From Schizosaccharomyces osmophilus (Eukaryota > Ascomycota > Schizosaccharomycetes > Schizosaccharomycetales > Schizosaccharomycetaceae), in assembly GCF_027921745.1 (NCBI RefSeq), contig NC_079240.1, forward strand, positions 861,001-925,000: a stretch of DNA of 64,000 bases. The letters run 5' to 3'. Below the pieces are notes generated by a model. The model searched no databases. It saw only the letters and a list, made by a program, of their open reading frames with translations, and was not told where the DNA came from. Position 1 is the stretch's first letter. Every line of letters starts with the position of its first letter. The translations under genes and the position numbers were made by a program. Positions 31,801-42,965 of the stretch are shown piece after piece.

Positions 31801-32159
31801 ATGCCGATGCAGTGTATTATGAGCGAGAAGTGGTGAAACACAAACAAGAGCTGTTGGAACCGGGAAGTTTGAAAATGGGCATACAAGACAAGCCAAAGCG
31901 ACGACCACTGATGTACAGTGGATCTGGGCAAGATACACTGGAGCCAAATGAGAAAGCATCTAAACCAAGTCTTTTGGAGGAACTGCGTACACAAACTACG
32001 GCAACGACTGGGCATGAAAACCAGCAAGGGGAAGAAGAAGCTGGGGAAAACACAGGCAAGGAAGATTCGTTACCCTCACTTGACCATTTGCTAGATGGTC
32101 AGCTGACGGAAGGTCCTCAATCCAAGAAAACCAAGAAACCATTGATTTCAATGTTGTAA
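28827..32159 (+). CDS. tti1: TTT complex subunit Tti1
   Basis: A 1110-residue all-helical protein made of HEAT-like repeats, close in length to S. pombe Tti1. Recognisable stretches include the N-terminal LSPNLCDYLFFPVAPVLK, the EIQDISQLN-type central region and the C-terminal HTCWPLLITQL, ELALGSIAQMCTLAHEFMGSRIRKDLIPRLK segments. A highly charged insertion (about residues 700-810, Glu/Lys/Gln-rich) interrupts the solenoid. With Tel2 and Tti2 it forms the TTT cochaperone that matures PIKK kinases (Tor1/2, Rad3, Tel1, Tra1). The C-terminal 60 residues are polar and acidic. Confidence 0.9.
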   Translation: MSQAQTIFSRIRGPFCKLSQYSLPLSSSASAIETENLKVALKEAKDALAQILNDPNQKLSPNLCDYLFFPVAPVLKSWSRVPSTGLEHALECILLIYNHGWKHIHNEILTLQLILLIMNIADGWKSPSDHSRQDAYVQETALEVLKDLIVDFRPRMEDQRQYLLFARCFSYTLDLFSKSNSSVRLQKATLECMDALLHLPVSLEVLTTFLPGIVSGLTKGLSPKGPCRYFQCVSRALQVLDYTLVTIVGDSVTKDLPEVKESLDSSSFIGVTKRTAAWKRASCQQISTAVKTILHHRSSQNLHLQTSLFHFCFSLFTNCLDSLKDCRIHLLETMLLLVNKKENPQLASTGIKMVSDYISSQNNTLVMENVLSYCLQSWSSTWSGVSNLASEDVKLEKLKQLRCLLTLSEQIPSVLQSTESLLGDILSQLSPNASGIETNYRKVLTSTSSGKNVIDGYFFGGNEMEQVIKYIVLQFADSPQAKYLLQSLFLKSTSVVNQPSLTALWAGLHIIKHTKFGNVKGLFLESYEQKSLEIIQDISQLNSFHGRNLKEEKQKKYFGILCTRACIAMDCISWIAAEQGKSFRPKLMSVFYPILEHLAFASPFVSTFAEACIESMVHNCEYASAAEMLRENIDYVINSVALKLNTLEITPQLPLVMAYVIKNDDGSGVQYIGDVIESIFTILDNYHGYTRLTEGLLGILYEIMKQQSVQSREKKRYLKGEASNEITEKEDQGLISKDIQKFLEACQQNPNYPSPPTEEVMGAEIKSTEDGQEGFKMHLEREAEKQSLEKGENEELMEQTKGEDDEKKGSTGMVKMVQQIAEKAQLFLSHQQITIRVQMIRLLGYACQVLVEDPDTFYPTIHTCWPLLITQLTTGEPVLTELALGSIAQMCTLAHEFMGSRIRKDLIPRLKTLVKENVLWEQASPFSTEHHLQRSIAYVGLACMESRQSLSVYLDFLDLVAPILRCLEKMAQTNREDKEFVESVWNAFSRQNADAVYYEREVVKHKQELLEPGSLKMGIQDKPKRRPLMYSGSGQDTLEPNEKASKPSLLEELRTQTTATTGHENQQGEEEAGENTGKEDSLPSLDHLLDGQLTEGPQSKKTKKPLISML

Positions 32160-32838
32160 CGAGATGCTCTGCAAAAATAAAAGCTACTTGTCTTCCAAGT
32201 TTACAAAGCGACAAGGGAGATGGAATCCGGTTTTCACCATTTTCCTTTTATTATTCTTACTACATTCTTGAGAATCTATGTAAACTTGGTTGGAACGAAT
32301 TACGAGACCGAGTTTACGTTTCGTTTCAACGTTTCCCTACCAACTACAAAGTGCTAAAACACACATTCAACACTAACCCACCCATTCACTCACTACCACG
32401 AACGCCCACATACTCTCTTTCTATGACTTTTCCATAAAAATTTCATGTTTCATTTTATCTGATGAGATAAAACCTGATCTTTTTGCTCCGCCAAATTTTC
32501 TTATCAGTAACCCCAGTCATACACCCACAAAATGACGTAAAGCCGAAGAGATACCGCCGGAATCAAGCAGATCAACGCCAGAGCGCTTTACCCGGTCAAA
32601 CGCTTGTTTAAATCACCCCGTAAAGAAGCGGAATTGTGACTGTTTTGTGGAATGTTAGATAGCGATCTGTATATAGAGGCATCTTTCGCTGCTTTGGAAA
32701 AATGTAAAAACAGCTTGTTTACACGATTTCGTGTCTGTTGTTTTTGTAGAGAACCCAAAGAAAGAAAAGGGTTTCCGTATATATTTTTCCTCTGCCTCCG
32801 TTAGAACGAAAGGTGTTGAATTCCTTACTTTTTGCAAA
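32160..32838. other. intergenic tti1-gdh1, with gdh1 promoter
   Basis: About 680 bp. Three WGATAA sequences lie at 32455-32506 (listed separately). The gdh1 frame is open for 36 codons before its ATG but has no ATG there. No other gene. Confidence 0.5.
32453..32506. promoter_or_regulatory. clustered GATA sites upstream of gdh1
   Basis: TTTTATCT (32453-32460) and AGATAAAA (32465-32472) form an 8-bp inverted repeat around GATG. A third site, TTATCA, lies at 32501-32506. They sit 330-385 bp before the gdh1 ATG. GATA factors such as Gaf1 act on nitrogen-metabolism genes, which fits an ammonium-assimilating enzyme. The link to the factor is inferred. Confidence 0.4.
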
Positions 32839-34194
32839 ATGGTCGCTCCTCACGAACCCGAATTTGATCAGGCTTACAAGGAGATTATCTCCTCTGTGGA
32901 AGACTCCAAGCTCTTCAATGCTCATCCTGAATTAAGGCGTGTCTTGCCAATCATCTCTATTCCCGAACGTGTTTTGCAATTTCGAGTTACTTGGGAAGAT
33001 GACCAAGGTAACTGCCGTGTCAACACTGGCTACCGTGTCCAATTCAACTCTGCATTGGGCCCTTACAAGGGTGGTCTCCGTTTTCATCCCTCTGTCAACT
33101 TGAGTATCCTCAAGTTCTTGGGCTTTGAGCAAATCTTCAAGAATGCTCTCACTGGCCTTCCCATGGGAGGTGGTAAGGGTGGTTCCGACTTTGATCCTAA
33201 GGGAAAGTCTGACTCTGAAATTCGCCGTTTCTCCCAAGCATTCATGCGCCAACTTTTCCGTTACATCGGTCCTCAAACTGACGTCCCTGCTGGTGACATC
33301 GGTGTCACTGGTTTTGTCGTCAACGCTATGTTTGGAGAGTACAAGCGTCTTCGTGACGAGTACTCTGGTGTTTTGACCGGAAAGCACATGCTCACTGGTG
33401 GCAGTAACGTCCGTCCCGAAGCCACCGGTTTCGGTGTTGTCTACTATGTCTGCCACATGATTCAATATGCTTCCAAGAGCACCAAGGGCATTACCGGCAA
33501 GCGCGTTGCCATCTCTGGTAGTGGTAACGTTGCCCAATACGCCGCTCTCAAGTGCATGGAACTCGGTGCCGTCGTTAAGAGCTTGAGCGACTCTAAGGGT
33601 GCTTTGATTGCCACCAGTCCCGAAGGCCTTACTCCCGATGTCATTTACAAAATTCAGGAACTTAAAGAAAAGCGTCTCGCTATCACTGATTCTCTTGAAC
33701 TTACCAACAAGCACAAGTTCATTGCCGGTGCCCGTCCCTGGACTCATGTCGGTGAAGTCGACATTGCTTTGCCTTGCGCTACTCAAAACGAAGTTAGCGG
33801 TGAAGAAGCTGAAGCTTTGATCAAGGCTGGTTGCCGTTTCGTCGCTGAAGGCTCCAACATGGGTTCTTCTGCCGAAGCTGTCGAGGTTTTTGAGAAGTCT
33901 CGTGCCAACGGCAAAGGTTGCTGGTTGGCCCCCGGTAAGGCTGCTAATGCCGGTGGTGTTGCTGTCTCTGGTTTAGAAATGGCCCAAAATGCTCAATTTA
34001 GCACTTGGTCTCATTCAGAGGTTGATGGTCGCTTGGCTGATATCATGAACTCTATCTTTACTCAATCTACCGATGCTGCTTCCAAATACTGTGAAAGTGG
34101 AAGCAACAACCTTCCTAGTCTTTTCGACGGTGCCAACTTGGCTGGTTTCATCCGTGTCGCTCGTGCTATGGAAGCTATTGCTGACTGGTGGTAA
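32839..34194 (+). CDS. gdh1: NADP-specific glutamate dehydrogenase
   Basis: A 451-residue protein from the ATG at 32839 ([13 protein letters not shown]), the usual length for fungal NADP-GDH. Glu-dehydrogenase motifs: [11 protein letters not shown], the catalytic-lysine motif [16 protein letters not shown] (Lys113), ETGVGD-like PAGDIGVTG, and the Rossmann [12 protein letters not shown]. The C-terminal domain ends in [20 protein letters not shown]. It makes glutamate from 2-oxoglutarate and ammonium with NADPH. Codon use is strongly biased, as in highly expressed genes, and produces a long antisense frame that is not a gene. Upstream GATA sites suggest nitrogen control. Confidence 0.97.
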   Translation: MVAPHEPEFDQAYKEIISSVEDSKLFNAHPELRRVLPIISIPERVLQFRVTWEDDQGNCRVNTGYRVQFNSALGPYKGGLRFHPSVNLSILKFLGFEQIFKNALTGLPMGGGKGGSDFDPKGKSDSEIRRFSQAFMRQLFRYIGPQTDVPAGDIGVTGFVVNAMFGEYKRLRDEYSGVLTGKHMLTGGSNVRPEATGFGVVYYVCHMIQYASKSTKGITGKRVAISGSGNVAQYAALKCMELGAVVKSLSDSKGALIATSPEGLTPDVIYKIQELKEKRLAITDSLELTNKHKFIAGARPWTHVGEVDIALPCATQNEVSGEEAEALIKAGCRFVAEGSNMGSSAEAVEVFEKSRANGKGCWLAPGKAANAGGVAVSGLEMAQNAQFSTWSHSEVDGRLADIMNSIFTQSTDAASKYCESGSNNLPSLFDGANLAGFIRVARAMEAIADWW

Positions 34195-34585
34195 AGTAAT
34201 AGTATGCTTAAATGATTGCTATGAATATTATTTATGCTATGAAAAGGATATCGTTAACTTGTTCCTATAAATATCCTCCATGTATGCTCCCAGTTTCTCA
34301 CTCGCTACTCACGACTTTGCATTCTCATAAGTTTGTATACTTGCACTCTTTTATGTCTCATTTTTTGTACCTAGGATAAAATAATACTTGAAAACTTGTT
34401 GGATGCAAAAGTTTTATTCCTTACAAAAAAACATTTACATTAAAAATCAATGCATTTGTAAGCTTTTAATAAATATTTAACGTTACGATAAGAAAGGAAG
34501 TGTAAAGAAAAGTATGTTTTTAAATATTATAATCGTTCAATCATGTCGAACTAAAACTCAAGCATGGGAGATCATAGAGTTTTTT
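34195..34585. other. intergenic between convergent gdh1 and LMBR1-like gene
   Basis: 3' UTR-like AT-rich sequence with several AATAAA-type signals. Nothing else seen. Confidence 0.5.
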
Positions 34586-36315
34586 TTAAAGGGATGGATA
34601 ATTTGCGCTCAAAAGAAGAGCTCGACCTTCAGCCAAATAAGAAGGAGATGTTTCGTCGAGAAAGTTATCTTCTGTGTCTGAAGACTCTGCTTCGAGCGTA
34701 TCAATCACAGGTGACCTTTGAAGTCCATAAGAATAAATAACGTGCCGAAGCCAATATTTCAATGAAAACAATGAAAACAAAACAGGCATAAGAATAAATA
34801 CGGGATACCGCTTGCTAATTAAGTTACCAAGAGGCAGAAGATCAATACTTTCTCCGTAAAACTTGTGAAACTGCGTAGGAAAGAACTGTAAGGACGTAAA
34901 ATTATAGCATAAAGGCAAAGTTAACCGGCACAGTTGGGAAGCAAAGCAAAGTAATGATGCTGGTCCGGTAGCACGCGACGGAACTACGGCATATTGATGA
35001 TAGGATGCAAATTGAGTGTTTATTACAGACTTATAAGTGCAATATCTCATGTAGTTGATAATAACGAAGGAAACGAATGCGCAAAGAGAGGGAGAATCTT
35101 GAATACGGTTTAAAAAGATGCCAACAAGAGAGTGTTTTGAGTGTAAAAACAGTTCAGAGACAACGATAACAAAGCTTAAAAGAGCAAGAAAACAAGCTAT
35201 AAGGATTCGAAGAGCCGGAACGACCCATACGTAAAGAGTGTAAGCGAGAACAGGGTGCATTTGAATATACGAGTCGGGCAAGTATAGTCGGTATGATGAG
35301 GATGCTTTAACGGTTTGTATGGAGTTTATCATGTTATATTCTTTTACCATCTGTGTCCACGTGGTTTGCAAAGGTAAAACATGAGACATGGCCTGGGATA
35401 CAGCAGAAGTGGTAAAATCGCTGTCAGTTGCATATGAAGCTCGAATGTCAAGGTTGTAGGATCGTTCCATGTTCATCGTACTGGAGCTCGAATACGCAGA
35501 AAACTCATCTAAACGTTCTTGCAATTTAGAATAGATGTTGACTGCTTTTCTTTCTAAAAGATGAGCTCGTTCATTAAGGAACGCTTTCCTCCACATATTA
35601 CGAGGAACGAAAACGAGTCCATTACCAAGAAGAAAGATCACAAATAGGAGACCCCAAAAGTAAGTAAGAGAAATAATCAATTCCTTAAAGTTTGTAAAAG
35701 ACATTGTACGAAGGGTGAAGCGCAAATAAGCAACAACGAACAACGACAGAAATGTTAAAAATCCATAATAGCGCAAATTCTTGTACAAAGAATCCTTTAT
35801 CCTCTTTTCAGCGGTTGGAAATTGACTCTCAATATATTCTTGAATAAATGGAAGTATGAACCAAGTCGCTATGAAAGTAGTCCAATATAGAATTCGCCAT
35901 TTGAAAATGCTGACCTCCTATAAAAAAGAACATTAGTTTACGAACCCAAAGAATTCCTTAAAAAAGAAAAAAGAAAAGAAAAAGAACAAGATACACCGGT
36001 TCAATGAAGGTTTTCGTTTGCCTTTCCTTCTTTGAAACTTCCAACTCTCTTGTTTATGGAGAAGTGCTGTTTCAGCTTTCACGCAGCCTCATGCCATAAA
36101 GTTTTTTTTTTCTTTTCTTTAACCTTTTTTGTAAACTTTTAACTTACCCATACGATATCGAGAGGAATTAGTAGCACGACTAGAAAAGGAACGTAAAGAC
36201 CTAAAAACACAAAAGTCCTGGTTATCCAGGTCAACGAATGCTGTTGAGAATATTTATATATCCAAATAACCGTCCAAAGAGCCGGCACTGACAAAAACAG
36301 CAGTTGGCCCAGCAT
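34586..36315 (-). CDS. LMBR1-domain multi-pass membrane protein
   Basis: Two exons, 36148-36315 and 34586-35917, giving about 499 residues. The intron has donor GTAAGT after TGG, branch ACTAAT and acceptor ATAG; the join gives [24 protein letters not shown]1-like features: the first two membrane helices ending in LIPLDI, then [22 protein letters not shown], followed by five or six more helices and a central charged loop with a coiled segment ([22 protein letters not shown]). Nine or so helices are expected. The codons upstream of 36315 lack an ATG. Family members (LMBR1, LMBD2) sit in the plasma membrane or endosomes and several act with GPCR or cobalamin transport; the role here is unknown. 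Confidence 0.85.
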
Positions 36316-37295
36316 GTTGGGTGTGAGCAAAGGTTGATAGTATCGTCCAAACGAATTTCAATTATGATATATATGTATACAGAGAGAGAGATAAACAATA
36401 ACAAACGGTAAACAAACGTTTTCGAGCCCGATTTTCTTATTCCGAGAAGCTACAAATTGTTTGTGAAATAATGTACTCGTATAATTTTTATCGTGAAAAT
36501 GTAAATAAAGACTTTGAGAAAAAGTGTATCCATACGTGAATATGATGCGAACGGTTTTCTACAAAAGTTACATTTAGCTTTTGGCTTCGCTCGCTTGGAA
36601 TGAGAATCCGGGCAAAGAATGTTTACGTGTATTGTTAACAATAGAAAATACGTTTTCTTCTGTTTTTGTCATTAGACATTGTTCTTTTCTTATTCAGTTT
36701 ATTTTGATATAAAAGAAAAAAAGAAAAAAAAAATTTATAAAAGTGTTGAGCCCGGAGACGTATGCACTAGGTTTGCAAAATTTGGGAATTTCCTGGTTTT
36801 TTTTTGTTTACTTCCATGTAAACAAAAAAAATAGAAAGCCTTAAAAACTAGAAATTGTGGTTGCAATTCTATAAGCAATACGTTTTATAAATAAGCATTT
36901 TATTCACATTTTTTGGTTTTTCGTAGCACTTGCCAATTTGTCCATAGGATGATTTGATAACTGCAAGGTAAAGTTTGTTGTTGGTTGGGTTTTTATTTTA
37001 ATTTTCAAGTTCACAATTCCAAAGTCTATATTATCTTTAAAAAAAAGAAAGAAAGAAGAAATACTGGATTTCATCTGCTCTATGCTAAACAAGTTTGATG
37101 AAAACAAATGTGAAAATTCACAAGTGCTACACGTTTCAACTAAGATGGTGTCAAGAACGAAATATGGAAATGATGAATGAATACTTTTGAGAAATTTAAA
37201 CGTATACGCTCGTATCATTCTTTGCATTCGTATATCAATCGTTCGTATTCCTACCAACTACCATCTTTGCCCGAGACGAGGTATTTCTTGGTAAA
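36316..37295. other. divergent promoter region LMBR1-like/sec5
   Basis: About 980 bp, very AT-rich. It holds a forkhead-type inverted repeat at 36798-36831, GTAAACAAACG near 36408, and A/T-skewed tracts at about 36710-36735 of the type favoured by fission yeast replication origins. Open frames on the minus strand (36450-36641, 36904-37257) have no recognisable features. Confidence 0.45.
36798..36831. repeat. inverted repeat with opposed forkhead motifs
   Basis: Arms TTTTTTTTGTTTAC (36798-36811) and GTAAACAAAAAAAA (36818-36831) are exact reverse complements of 14 bp around TTCCAT. The arms contain the GTAAACAA forkhead core. It lies about 485 bp before the LMBR1-like start and about 465 bp before the sec5 start. 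Confidence 0.9.
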
Positions 37296-39790
37296 ATGAA
37301 CGAGGATGATGAAATTTTAGCTCATTATGGACTAAAGAGCTTTCACCAAGACTACTGGACAGAGAAAAGCGATTTAGATCTGAGAGGTCAGCCAGCTCCG
37401 TTGTCAAGTCCTTTAGACTCAGCGCATCATGGACGCAATCGTTCTGACGATATACTTCAAACGACAGGGTAAGTAAGAAGAAGAGTTGCACCAAACTTAC
37501 TAAGGAACGTAGCTCAGGGTCTGATCCTTATTATCCGAATGGTGTACAGGGAAATCCGGTAGCCCATTCAGCAATGAAAAGGAGTCAAACGAGTGCAATG
37601 CCATCTATGACTATTCCAATGATGGAAAGAAGCAAATATGATTCTGCATCTTCAAATTGGAGTCGAGGATCGCCTTCTGCAGTCGTTGGTATGAACGGCA
37701 AAGTGCAAACCAAAAAGCCTTCAAATGGGTCACGCCTGCTTTTAGGTCTCATGGAGACAAACTTTAACAAGTTTATTGCAACGAAGGAAACAATTGATAA
37801 CGTTTATGCACAGATCGTATCTACGCTTGGCGAACACGGTCAGTTGAATACAATGGAAATATGTGAGGAAAGTCTTAATGAAGCAATCAAAGAATTTCAC
37901 GGACTTGATGATGAATCTATGAAGCAATTGGATGTAGACTACGGAAAACTTCTTGTCTTACAACAATGTAAAGTTTTTTATTCCCTTCCCGAAAAATTTC
38001 GGCAGTTTTATGAACAGGAAAAATACTCAAAATTGTTACAGGAGTACAAAAAAGCCAAAATCGTTTATGAAAAAGAACATGACCGAGCATTACGAAACAA
38101 TAAACCTTTGGCTACCCTAATGGAGCATGCTTGGCATGTTGCTCAATCGTCCCTCGACAGTCTTGCTTCTTCCATATGGAATCGTATCTTACATACAGAA
38201 GGAGATTTTTCTTACATTATTGAGTCCTTATCAGATTTGTTAAAAATAAAGTCAAATCCCATAAGTGGTCGTGATCCTGTTTTGTATGCCATGGTAAGCC
38301 AGCAAAAACACCTTTATACGTTTATGAAAGAGAAGTTTTCCTATTATGAGTCTCTTATTAAACTTCGACAAGACGAATCCGGGAAATTTGCCTATGCTCA
38401 AGCTTCCCTCATGCTAGTTTGGAAAGCCGTGTCTAGAGGTGGTGATTTGGACTATGCCTTGAGGGGCAGACCGGAGGTATTTGCCGGTATGCAATTAATC
38501 GAGTGGGCAAGCGTTTGCGTTGGAGCGATTACCCAAGAAATCAAAGAAATAGAGCTGCTAACTAAGGAGTTTTTGGCCGGGACAATACAAAAAGATTATC
38601 CAGAAGATGCCAAACGATATGGTCATGATCCAAAACAAATGGGAGTCATTGTAGAAAAGCTAAATAGTCAATTCACAGAATTGCTATACAATTTTGTTGG
38701 AGAACGCGGAGAGCGATTAGAGTTGGACGGAGCAAACGTATTGATTCAGTTGCATTACTTTCAACGAGTGGCCGATTTACTTCCAAAAAAAGCTCGCCCC
38801 ATTTTTAGCATGGCCGCAACGCGTTCTCTCGTGGATACTTGGATTTTACAACATGTAACTCGTGCACAGACACCGGATCTTTCCAGTTTGTTTATCTTTA
38901 AAGGCACTGATAGTCAGTACTTGAGACCAGAACTGCTAATTATCGATATATTAAAAGGTTTAGAACACCTATACCAGGCTCCTCAACGTGACGAGATTAT
39001 TAAGGAAATCCATGAAGCATTTTATAAAGTGCTGTATACGGCGGCATACGTTCCAGCAATTGATACAACAACAGCTTCGAACTTCGCGGACTGGGACTCC
39101 AGTTTAACTACCCTCATTGATAGCTGTGTTGAGAAAACGCAACACCGGAATGCGGAAGAATTGACTTCCCTTGTACTGACAATGCGAAAGAAATTTCCCA
39201 TTTTGTCATTTTGCCTTTTCAAAGAAGACATTTTTGACATGACAAGTCGTATCTTTACTATCAAAGAGCGTTTACCATCTCTACAAACGTACCTTATTCA
39301 TAGCTTTCCATTGAATCAGACGGCTCCTTCGCTCGAGCACACATTTCATGATTCCCTTGGGACTCTCATGCAATTATACACAATCATCCTTTTACAAGAG
39401 ATTATGTCTTCGCAATGGTTGACCAAACAAACACGCGTTTCTTCTAATGCGAACTCAATTCATGCGTTTACGTTTGAATTATGCACCCTGCTGGAACGTG
39501 TATATCTGGAAGTGAAGGAAGCGTTGCCTGCAAAGGAAGCCCATCGATGGATGTCTTTTGTAACATCGAGTCTAACCAAGTTTTTCCTTGTCCAGTGTAC
39601 AACAGCAGCGCTTCAAGACCTTCCTGTAATTATTCAAATATTGCAAAGATGTGTGTCGTCTCCCGTTATGTCCAAGCTACTAGAAATACAAAAGAGTGAT
39701 CCAGTTGTCGATTCACCGGCAACAGAACAAAAACTTACGAATTTACTATCACGATACAAATTTCAATTTCCAGAAATGAGCTTTTCATAA
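37296..39790 (+). CDS. sec5: exocyst complex subunit Sec5
   Basis: Two exons, 37296-37468 and 37513-39790, giving 816 residues. The intron is only 44 bp (GTAAGT...TACTAAGG...TAG), and the join reads LQTTGSGSDPYYPNG. Exon 1 begins MNEDDEILAHYGLKSF, matching the short N-terminal motif of Sec5 proteins. The body is a helical rod of the exocyst CATCHR type, with SLRLLLGLMETNFNKFIATKET-like and KFAYAQASLMLVWKAVSRGGDLDYALR segments. Sec5 takes part in tethering secretory vesicles to the plasma membrane at growing ends and the septum. Between residues 60 and 115 is a Ser-rich linker. It converges on htb1. Confidence 0.9.
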
Positions 39791-40345
39791 ACAAATTAAT
39801 ATATTATTACTTTACAATCTTTCAGCATATAAAAGGCATTCACAAGCAAACACCGTAGCACACCCAGCCCATGATGAATCACAGCATAACAGAAATCATT
39901 CAAACATAAACCAAGATTGGAAGGGATCATCAAAGTAGTTAAGTAAAAAGGAGATTAAAATAAGAAACCTAGCTGCAAAGTTCACCTGTGCTTTAGGTTA
40001 TATACAAGAAATGACAAACAGTAGAAACAAACTCATCTTTCCAACCAGTGGTAACGTAGCTAAAAAAATAATAAAAAGGAAAATGCAGAAAGGGAAAATT
40101 AATAATCCTTGTAAGCGTCTTGTTTTATGCAGCGTTGAATGGATGGAATTTGTTCTATGGGCTTCCACATGAACCTGTCATGTATAACCAATCATAAACC
40201 CATTCAAAAACCAGAAAACTCTTCAAGGCAACCGTAAACCAAAGAACGCGTTTACAAAACACGTAGAATATAATTAGGACTCGCGGACATGCGAATGGGA
40301 CTTGCCAACAAATTGTTCAATTTGTTGATTTCAAAGTGAACGCAT
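39791..40345. other. intergenic between convergent sec5 and htb1
   Basis: About 555 bp of 3' UTR-like sequence. No gene or RNA recognised. Confidence 0.5.
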
Positions 40346-41563
<1,218 letters not shown>

Positions 41564-42227
41564 GACAATTGTGTCTACAAAAGTCATGGAATATGTTGGG
41601 TTCAAGATGATTATGTATGTATATTAATGAGCATTTATTTCTAATATAATTTCCTTTTGTGGTAATCACAAAGCCGTAGTCGTAGTTTTTGTGTGAAAAG
41701 CGAACCAAAGGATGGTTTCATAATCGTATTCAAAAATATAGAGGAAGAGGTGATTGTTAAGGAGATATAAGATGAGGGAATTGAAGAGTCATGAAAAGCA
41801 AGCGAGAAAACAAAGCTATGAGTGTGTGAATTTAAGTAGACTGGTTAATATGTAGTTATGATGAATGAAATAGAAAATGAGTATCTCTTTTTTTTTTTTG
41901 TTTTTTCTTTTCTTTTCTTTTTTTTTTTTCTCTCTTTTATACAGAAACGAACCTTGTAAATTCAAAGTATGGTTTTCTATTGATGAGATTTATTGTATGT
42001 ATACGAGTAAAAAACCAATTCATCAGAAGACTATGTCGATTTGATTTCATAAAACTTTACAAAATGAAAAAGAAAAAAAAAAAAATTACATTGAATCTAA
42101 CAGTTTCTACCTGGAGGTGTCGCCAAACAAGGGAATTATTGGAAAAAAAAACAAAAACAAAAACAAAAAGAAATAGACAAAAAGGTACTTCGACATCAAA
42201 GTTTATTATATGCCAAAAAGGAAATAC
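41564..42227. other. intergenic hta1 to tRNA-Arg
   Basis: Contains a polypyrimidine tract of more than 50 bases at 41886-41939 and A-rich tracts at 42061-42086 and 42141-42180. These inflate an open frame of about 100 codons that I do not accept. Such tracts resemble the asymmetric AT stretches of fission yeast origins, but function is untested. Confidence 0.4.
41886..41939 (+). repeat. polypyrimidine tract
   Basis: A run of over 50 bases composed almost only of T with some C and one G, downstream of hta1. Such tracts are simple sequence; strong strand asymmetry of this kind is found in fission yeast origins. Confidence 0.8.
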
Positions 42228-42300
42228 CGAGTATGACAGGACTCGAACCTGCAATCTTTGGTGCCGAAAACCAACGCGTTAACCATTACGCTACATACCC
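42228..42300 (-). tRNA. tRNA-Arg (anticodon UCG)
   Basis: On the minus strand a 73-base cloverleaf folds fully. The acceptor stem is GGGTATG/CATACTC, the D stem GCGT/ACGC, the anticodon stem TTGGT/ACCAA with loop TTTCGGC, the variable loop AGATT, and the T arm GCAGG-TTCGAGT-CCTGT. The anticodon is TCG, so it reads CGA arginine codons. There is no intron. A T5 run about ten bases downstream (42214-42218, as A's on the plus strand) is the pol III terminator. Confidence 0.95.
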
Positions 42301-42965
42301 ATTGCTTGAAATTACATGTTGGTTAAAGTATATATTGTCATAATAAAGAGCTCAAATGGGTTTAGGGGTTCTATAGAGTGTTGTTTGGTAAAAGACAGTC
42401 GGGTTGTTAGGGTATGGATGGATTTCGTTTTCAATTGGAATCAATAAAGAAACGATTTGTAAACGTTTCTCTTTTTCATTCTGGTCATTGCTTTGCTGCT
42501 CGGGGAGGGGGTTCCCTTTTTGTAAACAAACAAACCATGGAATTGATCAAGTGGAATCCTATGACAAGCATTTTACAATACTACTAATCTAAAATTGGGT
42601 TCTATTCTTTTTTTTCAGTTCTTTGGATTGAATACGCATCCTACCTCTACTCGAACCACTCATAGCGCATCAACGTAGGAAACAGACACACGCAAGACAG
42701 AAAAAAGAAAAAGGGTCCTCACTGGCGTTGCAAAAAAAAAAGAAGTAAAAGTAAAATTACAAAAAAATTCTACTTTTTATTTAATTCTTTATATGGAAAA
42801 TACGAATAAAAATCTTTCATTTGTACATACATGTCATAAATACCAAGTTATGTAATCCACTAGTACAGGAAATTCACATCACGGGAGAGTTTATAACACA
42901 ATGCTGACTCATACGAAAAGATTTTCTTTATATATATAAACTGCATAGAACCCCCGGCTGTCTCA
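42301..42965. other. intergenic tRNA-Arg to hydroquinone reductase gene
   Basis: About 665 bp. Contains an exact FLEX-type forkhead element at 42522-42534 and a TATATATA box at 42930-42940, about 30 bp before the next ATG. No gene seen. Confidence 0.5.
42522..42534 (+). promoter_or_regulatory. FLEX-type forkhead element
   Basis: GTAAACAAACAAA matches the FLEX consensus GTAAACAAACA(A/T)A, the binding site of the meiotic forkhead factor Mei4, at every base. It lies between the tRNA gene and the hydroquinone reductase gene, about 430 bp before the latter's ATG. Other forkhead proteins (Fkh2, Sep1) could also use the GTAAACA core. Confidence 0.45.

Noticed and set aside
32932-33786. 284-codon minus-strand frame antisense to gdh1
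   Set aside because: Same codon-bias artefact; the protein has no recognisable features and gdh1 is unambiguous.
41980-42282. 100-codon plus-strand frame downstream of hta1
   Set aside because: Made largely of Lys codons from A-runs and overlaps the tRNA-Arg gene.
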